A stretch of DNA of 64,000 nucleotides from IMG/VR virus record IMGVR_UViG_3300042505_001173, positions 62,001-126,000 of that record; one strand, written 5' to 3'. Made by a program: the position numbers and the translations under genes. How positions within the stretch are numbered: position 1 is the first letter of the stretch; each line of letters begins with the position of its first letter. The stretch comes from a virus. Under the pieces are notes generated by a model. The model made no database searches and was not told the DNA's origin. It saw nothing but the letters and a program-made list of their open reading frames with translations. This document shows, in pieces, positions 1-8,046 of the stretch.

Positions 1-675
1 AAAAATTCTATCAATTGATAGACCGACTCCTGCAATTTGTTTAGTACATATAACAATCAAATCATTATTATGTTCAAATAAATCATACACTTCATCACGT
101 TCCTTAACTTTATCACTACCGTGAAGGAAGTATGAATTAGGTATCAATTTTTGTAGTGTTCTACCGTACTTGATATTATTAACAAGAACTAACGTATTCC
201 CGTGATGGTGTTTATCTCTATTAGCAACGATAAAATTAGCTATCCAGTTAGTACGAGTTTCATTTGTTTTGCAAAATTCTGTTTCTTCTTCGTACATTAT
301 CTTATGGACGTCCTCTTCAGGAACACCATGATCGATTAAATAACGTGTATCGTTTAACTGTAAAATGTTAATATTCAGTTGAGCTAACCATCCCTTTTCA
401 ATCAACTCATACGCAGGGTACTCACATAAAACTTTACCTAATGCGACGTGAACGTTTAACTTATCTGCAGCTGGTTCAGGTAATGTACCTGTTAGTCCGT
501 ACCGGTGAACGAGATTTTTACCGTGCTCCGTTAACAATTGATATAATTTTGCTGCTTTACTACCATGACAATTACTAACAACTGCGCCATTAGCTACATA
601 ATTGTGATTTTTTGAGACTTTTAAATTATAGACGATATTTGGTTTTTCAATTTCGGTACGTTTGACTAGTTTCAT
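1..675 (-). CDS. uvsW: UvsW helicase, C-terminal part with C-intein (partial)
   Basis: Open for 225 codons and running off the window. Residues 1-35 form a C-intein (positions 571-675): a block-F-like NHNYVANG stretch and a terminal VVSN, followed by Cys36 as the first extein residue. The extein then reads CHGSKA, which continues the helicase motif II that stops at VVVDE in the gene upstream, and goes on to a GLTGTLPEP motif III, as in T4 UvsW (DECH...GLSGS). The product is useful only after protein trans-splicing with the upstream half. The start ATG at 675 overlaps the stop of the preceding 83-codon ORF (ATGA), indicating translational coupling. UvsW is a T4 recombination and replication-fork helicase. 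The split is read from the sequence; splicing activity is inferred. Confidence 0.9.
   Translation of the reverse strand, partial: MKLVKRTEIEKPNIVYNLKVSKNHNYVANGAVVSNCHGSKAAKLYQLLTEHGKNLVHRYGLTGTLPEPAADKLNVHVALGKVLCEYPAYELIEKGWLAQLNINILQLNDTRYLIDHGVPEEDVHKIMYEEETEFCKTNETRTNWIANFIVANRDKHHHGNTLVLVNNIKYGRTLQKLIPNSYFLHGSDKVKERDEVYDLFEHNNDLIVICTKQIAGVGLSIDRIF
571..675 (-). mobile_element. C-half of split intein in the UvsW DECH box (35 aa)
   Basis: A 35-residue N-terminal segment with block F (NHNYVANG) and terminal VVSN, followed by Cys. The penultimate residue is Ser instead of the usual His. Its length matches the 35-40 residue C-halves of known split inteins. Confidence 0.85.
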
Positions 676-923
676 GCGTATTTTTTAAATTTATTAGATA
701 CTTTTGGTGATATTGTTTTTTCGCCGTTTATAGTAGATATTACATCTCCGTCACGGATAATATGTTTTTCACCGGATGTGTCAAATATATAAGGTACTAA
801 CATTACTTTGGTACAACAATGAGGTTTATCTATATTTTTGTATTGTCTTAAATTACTAACTACCATAAACCCATCTTCCATACCCAATTCATATGTTTTA
901 ATACTAATAATTGACCGTGACAT
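672..923 (-). CDS. Hypothetical 83-aa protein between the two uvsW halves
   Basis: An ORF lying exactly between the N- and C-halves of split uvsW. A GAGGT ribosome binding site precedes its ATG, and its stop overlaps the next start by 4 nt, so it appears co-translated with the fractured gene. I recognise no domain. It is far too small to be a typical homing endonuclease and shows no LAGLIDADG, GIY-YIG, HNH or Vsr motif. It could be a remnant of an invading element or an unrelated small protein. Confidence 0.6.
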   Translation of the reverse strand: MSRSIISIKTYELGMEDGFMVVSNLRQYKNIDKPHCCTKVMLVPYIFDTSGEKHIIRDGDVISTINGEKTISPKVSNKFKKYA

Positions 924-933
924 TTAACTTACC

Positions 934-2955
934 TCAAAAATTAATTATTTCATGATCATCCGTGAGTTTATCCGCCCTAACATACCCATCAGTTGTTAAA
1001 AACAAATGATTACCCGTTACTTCAATTTTTACACCCGTATCAAACTCCAACTTATACATTTTTTCAGCGTTAGATTTAAGTAAGTTTTCATAAACGTTTT
1101 CTACAACATCTTCTTCGAAGATCTGACTAGCTTCGTTATATGATAATACATTTTCACCAATTTTAATATCTTTTAATATTTTTTTTGTCCCATCAACTAA
1201 TGTTATATTAGTCTCACCCGATAAACATTCATCAACTACCACCATTTGAAATTGATTTATGAGGAGTGGATAGTTTTGTAATGTTTGCCACGTTGTTACG
1301 ATATGATCATAATCAATGCTTGGGTTACCTGCATGGAAATGTGAAACATCTAATTGTAACGCTGTAAATTGCTTAATTGTTTGAGTTATTAACGATGTAG
1401 CTGGTACGATCGTTAACGTTTTACATCCTTGCTGTTTATATTTATCAACAAGAACGGCGTTCAAAATGGTGTTGTGTGTGATAATACACCCATCAGTTAC
1501 ATATAAATGATCAACATCATCAATGTATATGCATTTAGTACGCTCTTTACCCCAGTACTCTATTGATTTAACTCGTCTGTTTATTTTTTGGGTATGGTTT
1601 TGTATAGTGTGATGGTATTTGATATAATTTAACTTTTTTTCATGTGACGTGAAAAATATATCATGTATTCTGTGGGACATTGTCAATGAATGAGTTCTAC
1701 GATCCTCAGATAATTTATACCAGTTACTTAAAACACCTCCTTGCATAATTACCATTTCTGATACTTGTTCAACAAGCTTAGCGTTTTGTACAATATGAAC
1801 AGTAGTGCTACCTGAAGCTGATAGTGATCCAGTCACGTCACACATACCTTGTAAAAACGATAATCTATCTTTAGCAGCGCCGAACACATATTCTTTAGGT
1901 ATGCGGTAATCGTTGCGCATATTTTGCTCTAAAAAACTGACTAGTTTCTCACTCTGTTCAGTGGTCGGTGTTAAATACGCTCTTACCTTTAACCCGTGAG
2001 TACGTTCTACTTGTAAGTCAATATCATATTTTTTAAAGTGTTTGGTAAAATCGTGTATACTGTAGCCTTTATCATATAATTTTTTATTCGGTTTGAAATA
2101 GACTCTTTCACCGTCAAACGATATAAATGGTACTGTACTACCAAACGTATATGGATCAACATCATATATTTGAGGTTCAAGATCAATTGGTACAGGAAAC
2201 GTTGGAATTAACACGCGGCTATTCTTCTTTATTTGCTCCATCAATTCTAAGGTAGTGTGCGTTTTATACTTTGAATGTTTACTGTAACGGTGATAACTTA
2301 AATTATATACGAACCATAAATGATCAGGGTGCGCGTATGTAATAGATCCGTCATACATTGTTATTTTATACACATCTGTGATACCTTGATCGTGCGTACT
2401 TAATACTTTAGCTATTGTATTTTTAGGTGTTAGTACGTATTCACCCTTTTTAATTGCACCCATGGTAGTCCAACCAGTTGGTGTCATAACTTTACAGCGT
2501 CTTGGTTGAGCTTTTCCAAAACCTGTTCCAGCTAATGCGATACCACTGCCAGCAGCTAACATTGTATTTGCAGCTTCGATTTGATGAGCAGCTAACTTAT
2601 AAGGTGTACCGGTTTTTGGATTTGTAATATGACTAAAATAATCTTCATTAACATCGGGCTGTACATCGTAAAATGTACCAGATCTATTATCGACAATATC
2701 AATATTATTATATCCTAATTTTCGTAGTGATTTGATAACCTCTGTCATCAAATATACATATGTATTTCCATTATTATAGAAAAATTTGATCTTACCATCC
2801 CATGAACCTAATTGAAATAGGGTCATATACTGGTACCCGTCAACAAATAACGCGTAACGGTCACATAAAAAGTTTATATGATCTGCATAGATACCTGAAA
2901 AATTACAATTGATCTCATCAGAGATAGTAACCCTAACTTTAGTATTGATAATCAT
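934..2955 (-). CDS. uvsW: UvsW helicase, N-terminal part with one complete intein and one N-intein
   Basis: 673 residues with four segments. Residues 1-148 are UvsW N-terminal sequence ending in Walker A GTGFGK. Residues 149-495 are a contiguous intein. Residues 496-576 are helicase again, starting with the Thr that completes Walker A (GK/T), then VTTWQTL (T4 UvsW has GTWQT), ending VVVDE. Residues 577-673 are an N-intein beginning CLSGETNI with a block B TGNHLFLT. The other half of the DECH box is in the gene ending at the window edge. T4 UvsW unwinds branched DNA and helps switch replication modes. Both interruptions fall in catalytic motifs, so neither half can hydrolyse ATP before splicing. 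Nearest neighbour upstream is the uvsY-like gene. Confidence 0.92.
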   Translation of the reverse strand: MIINTKVRVTISDEINCNFSGIYADHINFLCDRYALFVDGYQYMTLFQLGSWDGKIKFFYNNGNTYVYLMTEVIKSLRKLGYNNIDIVDNRSGTFYDVQPDVNEDYFSHITNPKTGTPYKLAAHQIEAANTMLAAGSGIALAGTGFGKAQPRRCKVMTPTGWTTMGAIKKGEYVLTPKNTIAKVLSTHDQGITDVYKITMYDGSITYAHPDHLWFVYNLSYHRYSKHSKYKTHTTLELMEQIKKNSRVLIPTFPVPIDLEPQIYDVDPYTFGSTVPFISFDGERVYFKPNKKLYDKGYSIHDFTKHFKKYDIDLQVERTHGLKVRAYLTPTTEQSEKLVSFLEQNMRNDYRIPKEYVFGAAKDRLSFLQGMCDVTGSLSASGSTTVHIVQNAKLVEQVSEMVIMQGGVLSNWYKLSEDRRTHSLTMSHRIHDIFFTSHEKKLNYIKYHHTIQNHTQKINRRVKSIEYWGKERTKCIYIDDVDHLYVTDGCIITHNTILNAVLVDKYKQQGCKTLTIVPATSLITQTIKQFTALQLDVSHFHAGNPSIDYDHIVTTWQTLQNYPLLINQFQMVVVDECLSGETNITLVDGTKKILKDIKIGENVLSYNEASQIFEEDVVENVYENLLKSNAEKMYKLEFDTGVKIEVTGNHLFLTTDGYVRADKLTDDHEIINF
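937..1227 (-). mobile_element. N-half of split intein in the UvsW DECH box (97 aa)
   Basis: Starts at Cys577 (CLSGETNI) after VVVDE and ends at the ORF stop (DHEIINF). It holds block A and block B (TGNHLFLTTDGYVRADKL). The tail GYVRADKLTDD is close to the N-half of the known NrdJ-1 split intein as I remember it. Partner: C-half at 571-675. Confidence 0.87.
1471..2511 (-). mobile_element. Contiguous intein in the UvsW Walker A motif (347 aa)
   Basis: Inserted between GTGFGK and T. It begins with Ala (AQPRRCKVMTPTGW) rather than Cys or Ser, has a block B HPDHLWF, and ends IITHN before Thr. Such Ala1 inteins are known and splice without the first thioester step of standard inteins. The middle carries a weak LAGLIDADG-like segment (FLQGMCDVTGSLSASG), suggesting a homing endonuclease domain that may be degenerate. 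Boundaries restore an intact UvsW Walker A. Confidence 0.85.
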
Positions 2956-2967
2956 TTATAGTCCTGT

Positions 2968-3429
2968 TTATGGAATTAACCAATCATCGTTCGATGCGAT
3001 AATTAATCTTGTTAGATTGTTTAATGCGTACCCTAACTTATCATAACTACTCACAACACGTTTGAACTGGTCATGAAGTTCTTCCACTTTAAGATATTTT
3101 TCTAGCATGTCAAGGTACACTGGATCATGCTTAATATATTCTTCTTTATCTTTTGGTGTTAATACCCGATCCATTTTTTCAGTATATTTTTGCCATAATT
3201 TACCTTTTGTTGAATCAAGAACTAATTTTACATATTCTTTAATGTATTTTACTTCTACTTCTTTTTCATGGTAATAGTTGGCCCAACCGGATTGTTCTGC
3301 ATTCACAACACTAATAGGTTTACCAGATATTCTTAAAAGATCTTCAACTTCGTCCAAATATGATGTGTATACATTGATAACTTTATCTAAATTATTCAAA
3401 TCTTTCTTAATCAAATCGAGAGCTTTCAT
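2968..3429 (-). CDS. uvsY: UvsY-like recombination mediator
   Basis: 153 aa, mostly charged and helical, between uvsX and uvsW, where T4-like phages keep uvsY near uvsW. T4 UvsY is a 137-aa mediator that loads UvsX on gp32-coated ssDNA. Here the similarity is in size, helical charged pattern and position; I see no diagnostic motif, so identity is inferred. The ATG at 3429, preceded by AAGG, is preferred over the in-frame GTG at 3438. A perfect 22-nt palindromic hairpin separates it from uvsX. Confidence 0.55.
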   Translation of the reverse strand: MKALDLIKKDLNNLDKVINVYTSYLDEVEDLLRISGKPISVVNAEQSGWANYYHEKEVEVKYIKEYVKLVLDSTKGKLWQKYTEKMDRVLTPKDKEEYIKHDPVYLDMLEKYLKVEELHDQFKRVVSSYDKLGYALNNLTRLIIASNDDWLIP

Positions 3430-3449
3430 TACCTTCACCGTATAACGAA

Positions 3450-3471
3450 GAGTGCTCCTTAAGGAGCACTC
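3450..3471 (-). terminator. Perfect hairpin between uvsX and uvsY-like gene
   Basis: An 11-bp perfect palindrome (GAGTGCTCCTT and its complement) 12 nt downstream of the uvsX stop. The minus-strand continuation TTCGTT is only partly T-rich, so it may be a leaky terminator or an mRNA-stabilising hairpin. Confidence 0.5.
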
Positions 3472-3483
3472 AGTTTAAAATGC

Positions 3484-4620
3484 TTATTCTACAATAAAAT
3501 CATCATCATATCCAGACATATCTACAGCTGTCGAATCTACTAATGGTATCGATACACCTATATTAGCTGGTACAGCTTCTGGAATTTCTTCAAGCTCAGC
3601 ATCATCTTTTGAAATTTGCAAGAAAACATTTGTTTTTTCATTACATTTTTCAATAATTCTATCAGCATGCTGTGCAATATCTCTAGCGTACCATTTATTT
3701 TTCTCTTCGCCGTCGATATAAACATACGACCCAGCTTTTTTCAATACACCTAATCCAACAGCAACATCAGATAAACCACTTAATGGATTCATACCGGTAT
3801 CGTATGGTACTTCTACTGTAACTGTTTGATAAGGTTTAGTAAACCTTGTTTTGAATGCTTCGCATTTCATTCGAATACCAGCGATACCTGCTTCAGCTGA
3901 CTCACCTTTCAGTTTTAATTTAGTAATTAAAATAATTTGAGACAAGCTGTATCTAATAGCGCCATTAACTACCCAAGCGCCTTCACCTTGCATTAACTGA
4001 TCACGTGATGCTGCATAGACCTGTTTAGTAACGATCATGCTAATATTCAATCCCTTAACATCGCCGACGAAGGTTTTAAGCATTTGTTTAATTTGTTTTG
4101 GGTGTTGCCCCTGATCAGCATTAGCATCACCTTTCTCGTATTTGTCTGCTTCTGTTTCAGTCTGTAACATATCACAGCTATCGATAGCGATCAATACCTT
4201 AGGTGCATCTACACCATCTCCGTATTCGCTACGATAACCTTTAATATACGAGCTTACAATTTTAATTACTTGAGGTATAGTTACTACTTGTACAGGCATA
4301 TAATACGGGTCTTCTGTATCAATACCAATTGCTGACGCAAATTGATCATCAAAAGCGCCCTCACTATCTAGTAATAGAATAAATGCGCCTTCCTTTTGAG
4401 CTTGTTTAACAATATTTGCTAATAAGAAGCTTTTACCAGCTCCTGATGGACCTGCTAAACCGGTCACACGACCTTGAGGTATACAATGGTTAAAATCACC
4501 GCTTACGATTTTATTTAAAACGTAATTACCAGAACCAAACCAATATCTTGGAGGTGAAGTATCAGTACTTACACCTTCCATCTTGCTGATGGTTTTTTTG
4601 AAATCTTTTAAAAAATCCAT
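3484..4620 (-). CDS. uvsX: UvsX RecA-like recombinase
   Basis: 378 aa. RecA/UvsX fold with Walker A GPSGAGKS near residue 57, Walker B VLIAIDS, and an IVTKQVYA segment. UvsX forms filaments on ssDNA and drives strand exchange for recombination-dependent replication and repair, working with gp32, UvsY and UvsW, all encoded nearby. The ATG at 4620 lies 5 nt after AGGTGA and is preferred over the in-frame GTG (4629) and ATG (4626). The C-terminus is acidic. An elaborate two-tier hairpin lies 36-98 nt upstream of this start. Confidence 0.93.
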   Translation of the reverse strand: MDFLKDFKKTISKMEGVSTDTSPPRYWFGSGNYVLNKIVSGDFNHCIPQGRVTGLAGPSGAGKSFLLANIVKQAQKEGAFILLLDSEGAFDDQFASAIGIDTEDPYYMPVQVVTIPQVIKIVSSYIKGYRSEYGDGVDAPKVLIAIDSCDMLQTETEADKYEKGDANADQGQHPKQIKQMLKTFVGDVKGLNISMIVTKQVYAASRDQLMQGEGAWVVNGAIRYSLSQIILITKLKLKGESAEAGIAGIRMKCEAFKTRFTKPYQTVTVEVPYDTGMNPLSGLSDVAVGLGVLKKAGSYVYIDGEEKNKWYARDIAQHADRIIEKCNEKTNVFLQISKDDAELEEIPEAVPANIGVSIPLVDSTAVDMSGYDDDFIVE

Positions 4621-4655
4621 TGTCATCACCTATAATATACATAATGTTAAATTAA

Positions 4656-4718
4656 GGAGATTCAATGACCGAGTCTTTTAATAACGTATTATTAAAAATC
4701 ATTTCTCATTGAATCTCC
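4656..4718. other. Two-tier stem-loop upstream of uvsX
   Basis: A 13-bp perfect outer stem (4656-4668 with 4706-4718) encloses a second 9-bp perfect stem (4676-4684 with 4689-4697, loop CGTA). No T-tract follows on the minus strand. It lies in the 5' untranslated region of uvsX and could be an mRNA structure or a protein-binding site. On the plus strand the same DNA holds an AAGGAG site followed by a 14-codon reading frame. Confidence 0.6.
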
Positions 4719-4767
4719 ATTAAGAGACATTAAGGAATAATATGTCGCAACGACAATTATAGATTAA

Positions 4768-5046
4768 CTATGCTGCAACAATATCTGTATTATTCCAAAA
4801 CGCTAACGGTAAGAATACTGCATCTGATTTCAAGTACTTGTGTAACCCTTGATATACGTACAGGTTCAATCCGTCTGTAGTTAATGCTGTAGTTAGATCA
4901 GCTGTATAAGCTGGTGTTATTAGTTTCAAAACTGCTGCTACAGATTTATTATCAATTGTTATGTTTTTATAATTATAAAAAACATACCACGAATAATGTT
5001 TAATAACACAATCTAAAATGCTAAAATCTGGTGTAGTCATGTTCAT
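4768..5046 (-). CDS. Hypothetical 92-aa protein
   Basis: No recognisable family. It is rich in Tyr, Leu and Thr, with no signal peptide. Its start overlaps the stop of the preceding ORF by 4 nt (ATGA), so the two are probably translated together. Coupling is the main support that it is real. Confidence 0.6.
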   Translation of the reverse strand: MNMTTPDFSILDCVIKHYSWYVFYNYKNITIDNKSVAAVLKLITPAYTADLTTALTTDGLNLYVYQGLHKYLKSDAVFLPLAFWNNTDIVAA

Positions 5047-5384
5047 GCATGTACCTCTGGTTGGTTAACTACTGTGTAGTTAGTTGAATTAGGAATCACT
5101 AAAATATTATTATTAGGGAACACCGCTTTAAATTTAGCAGCAGTTTGTGTCGCTAATGATTGGTATTTCGATGATGATAATTCACCACGATTAATGCGTA
5201 CTATGATTACAGAACCAGTTTTTAAACATAAAACTTTAGGCTGATCGCAACATCCTTCAGATGCTTCTGAACAATCCTCATCACCATCGTCAATAACATC
5301 GACGATATCAACAGTAACTGCCGTTGATGAGTTAGAAGATTTTGAGGATGAATTTGAATTAGTATTTGATTGGGTCTCCGCCAT
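5043..5384 (-). CDS. Hypothetical 113-aa protein with Ser/Asn-rich N-terminus
   Basis: Residues 5-22 are a low-complexity Ser/Asn/Thr stretch, followed by an acidic Cys-containing part (GDEDCSEASEGCC) and a more ordered C-terminal half. A clear AGGGAG ribosome binding site precedes the ATG. An AATAAATA late-promoter-like box lies upstream on the minus strand, so it may be a late gene. Function unknown. Confidence 0.6.
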   Translation of the reverse strand: MAETQSNTNSNSSSKSSNSSTAVTVDIVDVIDDGDEDCSEASEGCCDQPKVLCLKTGSVIIVRINRGELSSSKYQSLATQTAAKFKAVFPNNNILVIPNSTNYTVVNQPEVHA

Positions 5385-5490
5385 TTTTACAACTCCCTTA
5401 TATTAAAAATACATGCTCACCGAGTCATTCGATGTGCATTGTATTTATTATATTTGAGAGTTGCAATTAAACGGACACCTTACAAAAATT

Positions 5491-6129
5491 TTAAACTAAT
5501 TCTATATGTACTGGTTTTTTTGATTCCAATACAATTTGTTGTTCTACTACAGGGTTAACGTACGGTTCCGAATTTACTAACTTATTCCAAAACTCTGGAT
5601 CTTTCCACGATTTAACGATTGCATCACTAAATTTAATATCTTGAATACCAAAATTCCACCAACCGTTCCAATTACCCCAGGTTTTGTTTGTTGCTTCTGC
5701 CCAACCTGAAGTTGTTTCATGTACTCTTACAGAATGCAATGACATTGAATTTGCATTCTCGCCATTATTGAATTGCGTATTTTTAATTATTGCATCAATA
5801 GCATGATACATCATTAATGAAATTGCTTCAGCGCTAGGTGAGGTAGGTGTAATAATAACTCGAGGACAATGATTAGCAATCATATTTTTAAATGATTCAG
5901 GTTCTGCATCCCAAATTGTATAAGCATTATCAAACGATTTTACAAATTCACCGATGGTTGGTTTAAACAACCCAAAATCCATAACCATTTGACCATTATC
6001 TAATTTGTCACCCTGTACTACTACTTCGACGGAATACGTATGAGAGTGTATGCTACGTTTACAACGCTCGCTAGAGCAATTTCTAACGATATGCATATTA
6101 TTGAACTGAAATTGTTTTCTAATTAACAT
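5491..6129 (-). CDS. queD: QueD-like 6-carboxytetrahydropterin synthase / PTPS family
   Basis: 212 aa. Family features visible: zinc-ligand-like His residues in the SIHSHTYSVEVVV segment, the MVMDFGLFK segment matching the IDF-x-x-LK motif of QueD, TSPSAEAI matching PT(S)E, and a VRVHETTSGWAEA C-terminal Glu motif. QueD makes 6-carboxytetrahydropterin on the way to preQ0, used for tRNA queuosine or for 7-deazaguanine DNA modification in some phages. A 40-residue C-terminal extension is unusual. No folE, queE or queC is in this window, so the pathway is either elsewhere in the genome or partly supplied by the host. Confidence 0.82.
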   Translation of the reverse strand: MLIRKQFQFNNMHIVRNCSSERCKRSIHSHTYSVEVVVQGDKLDNGQMVMDFGLFKPTIGEFVKSFDNAYTIWDAEPESFKNMIANHCPRVIITPTSPSAEAISLMMYHAIDAIIKNTQFNNGENANSMSLHSVRVHETTSGWAEATNKTWGNWNGWWNFGIQDIKFSDAIVKSWKDPEFWNKLVNSEPYVNPVVEQQIVLESKKPVHIELV

Positions 6130-6133
6130 CGTT

Positions 6134-6508
6134 TTAACCCTCGATATGGTAGCTTAATACATCTGAATATCCTGGAGCGCTTACATCACCTTCAAATGTA
6201 CATTTACATAAGGAAACTTTAATAGTGTGAGGTCTATCAATCGTTTTTAGTACTCTTTCTTTTATCATATGACTAATAACGCTACACACGTCATAATAAA
6301 GATTTTTTGATTCTGCTAATAAGAAATGACGTAAACTGTACGAAGCTATTTCAGCACTATCAGTAATTAAACAATGATCCAGTGAATCAATAATTTGCAA
6401 ATATAACGCAGGCTCTACTACACGGTCAAACATTAATTCGATTTTTACAGAGCCACCTATATATTTGCTATGACCCATTTCAACGACATCTGATACAATA
6501 AAATTCAT
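6134..6508 (-). CDS. Hypothetical 124-aa protein next to queD
   Basis: Four nt upstream of queD and starting inside the stop of the previous gene (coupled). I do not recognise it. The order of a KIELMFDR strand, a SLDHCLITD turn and a late IKVSLCKCTFEG strand loosely recalls the T-fold topology of PTPS/QueD proteins, but catalytic His residues are not evident. This is a weak suggestion only. Confidence 0.55.
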   Translation of the reverse strand: MNFIVSDVVEMGHSKYIGGSVKIELMFDRVVEPALYLQIIDSLDHCLITDSAEIASYSLRHFLLAESKNLYYDVCSVISHMIKERVLKTIDRPHTIKVSLCKCTFEGDVSAPGYSDVLSYHIEG

Positions 6509-6687
6509 AACTGTTCCTGTTTACCTGGTACTACTGAAAGAGAGTTATGATCATAACTCGGTTTGATTATTTGGTTTTCTTCTTCATTATCCATAGGTCT
6601 TCGATCGTAAACAACGGTATCGATAATACCAACTACCATGATCGTGAATAAAACCCATAAAAGAAAAGTTTTTAAATCTGAGGCCAT
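6505..6687 (-). CDS. Small single-span membrane protein (60 aa)
   Basis: Residues 6-24 (TFLLWVLFTIMVVGIIDTV) form one hydrophobic segment, followed by a charged tail. A TAGGAG site precedes the ATG, and the stop overlaps the next start. Function unknown; position is right after gp32 in the minus-strand transcription direction. Confidence 0.6.
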   Translation of the reverse strand: MASDLKTFLLWVLFTIMVVGIIDTVVYDRRPMDNEEENQIIKPSYDHNSLSVVPGKQEQL

Positions 6688-6705
6688 TTTTATCTCCTAA
6701 TAAAT

Positions 6706-6732
6706 GAGTGAGTAGCTAATAACTACTCACTC
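6706..6732 (-). terminator. Hairpin after gp32 gene
   Basis: A 10-bp perfect stem (GAGTGAGTAG with its complement, 7-nt loop) 9 nt downstream of the gp32 stop, followed by ATTTATT on the minus strand. It could attenuate transcription after the abundant ssDNA-binding protein. Confidence 0.6.
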
Positions 6733-6741
6733 GAGCATTAT

Positions 6742-7668
6742 TTAGCCAGCTTTGTTACGTCTTGCGTTTCGAAGTTGCTCTAAAATAGCTTCAGCTTCAT
6801 CATCTTCATCGTTTGATACTTGAATCGTTGGTTTAGATTCTGCAGCGACTGCTACAGTTGCAGTAGGTGCTGATGTTGCTTGTAAAATATCACTGGTAGA
6901 TGATAACGTCGCTGTAGGTGCACTAGACGCACCAGGAGTATAGGATGTACCGTTTAGGAACGCGTTTAATGCAGCATTAACATCATCTAATGATGGTTTA
7001 GCTGGAAGTAATGACTTCAACTCGACGTATTCTGATTCAATAAATTCAATTGTTTCATCATCTAACGCTGTTGGTTGTTTTGCGAAACGACTTCTAATAT
7101 AACTGAAGTAATTCCCATCAACTGTTTTACGAGCAATGAAGTTACAACCTAATTTATAATCATGTGGTGGCTCATCAACATCTTCTAATGAAATATCCAC
7201 CGCTTCATACACTTGTGATCTAATAACCACAGGACAAACCTTACCTTCATATGTTTCAGAAGTTTCTGGATTGGGTGGTAATGGATCTTTAACAACGTAA
7301 ACTTGAGCTAACCAATCTCGACTACGGTATAACTGTTTACCAGTTACAGAAGTTTTACCTTCGTTTTTGTAATACATCACACTTGCTTTACAGATTGGGC
7401 ATTGATCGCCATACATTTTAAGACATGGGACACGTTTCTTTTCACCGTTAATCGTAAGAATATGAATATCACGTTCTGCAAAGAACCATTGATTATCTAT
7501 ATCTTTATCTGGTAAAAATCTGAAAATTGCTTCTGAGCCAGCTTCTGCTGAAAAGAAAGGGTAGTATTTGGAATTGCCGTAGTTGGGTTGAGCGCTAGGT
7601 GCGCGACCGTTGCTTTTGAATTTTGATCTTAAAGCGTTAAGGTCAAAGGTTCTACGAGTTGCTGTCAT
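6742..7668 (-). CDS. 32: gp32 single-stranded DNA-binding protein
   Basis: 308 aa, T4 gp32-like. It has a basic N-terminus, an OB-fold core with a zinc site (candidate His69, Cys82, Cys90, Cys93 in CLKMYGDQCPIC), and an acidic C-terminal tail (DEDDEAE) of the kind that contacts UvsX, gp61 and other partners. It coats ssDNA at forks and in recombination. The ATG at 7668 is chosen because GGTGA lies 5 nt upstream; an upstream in-frame ATG would add four residues. A strong sigma-70 promoter (7784-7812) drives it, with a leader of about 110 nt. Confidence 0.93.
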   Translation of the reverse strand: MTATRRTFDLNALRSKFKSNGRAPSAQPNYGNSKYYPFFSAEAGSEAIFRFLPDKDIDNQWFFAERDIHILTINGEKKRVPCLKMYGDQCPICKASVMYYKNEGKTSVTGKQLYRSRDWLAQVYVVKDPLPPNPETSETYEGKVCPVVIRSQVYEAVDISLEDVDEPPHDYKLGCNFIARKTVDGNYFSYIRSRFAKQPTALDDETIEFIESEYVELKSLLPAKPSLDDVNAALNAFLNGTSYTPGASSAPTATLSSTSDILQATSAPTATVAVAAESKPTIQVSNDEDDEAEAILEQLRNARRNKAG

Positions 7669-7783
7669 ATTAATCACCATTATTTTATCTTTATTAATTT
7701 AGAATTAGGTTTAAGATTTCTCTTTAAGGTGAACCTATACACCTCTACCATTAGCACATTTAGTTAACTAAACACACTCTACT

Positions 7784-7812
7784 ATTATATGATTGTTTAC
7801 TTAAAAAATCAA
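7784..7812 (-). promoter_or_regulatory. Sigma-70-type promoter for gp32
   Basis: On the minus strand TTGATT (7812-7807), a 17-bp spacer, then TATAAT (7789-7784). Same consensus and spacing as other promoters in this window. The -35 box overlaps the stop of the small ORF upstream. Confidence 0.8.
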
Positions 7813-7970
7813 TGTATATTCTTGATATCCGATAAAAAATCATCGTTATTCGTTGTTGGTAGTTCTACCTGTTTCATTAAAAATGTAATGTAGTCAGAAA
7901 ACTCAACTGGTGTTAATTCTTTGAGGTCTGTACCGTAAATCTCATTATATTTGTCTATAGATAGTTGCAT
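7809..7970 (-). CDS. Small 53-aa hypothetical protein
   Basis: ATG at 7970 with GGTGA 5 nt upstream, ending TGA at 7809. The protein starts MQLSIDKYNEIYG and is acidic; unknown family. The good ribosome binding site and phage-like composition support it. Confidence 0.55.
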   Translation of the reverse strand: MQLSIDKYNEIYGTDLKELTPVEFSDYITFLMKQVELPTTNNDDFLSDIKNIH

Positions 7971-8046
7971 ATTTATCACCAAAAAATGAATATTAACCTT
8001 GATTTTCGCAGTCTAAATATTTATAAAAATACATTATGAGGTCGTT

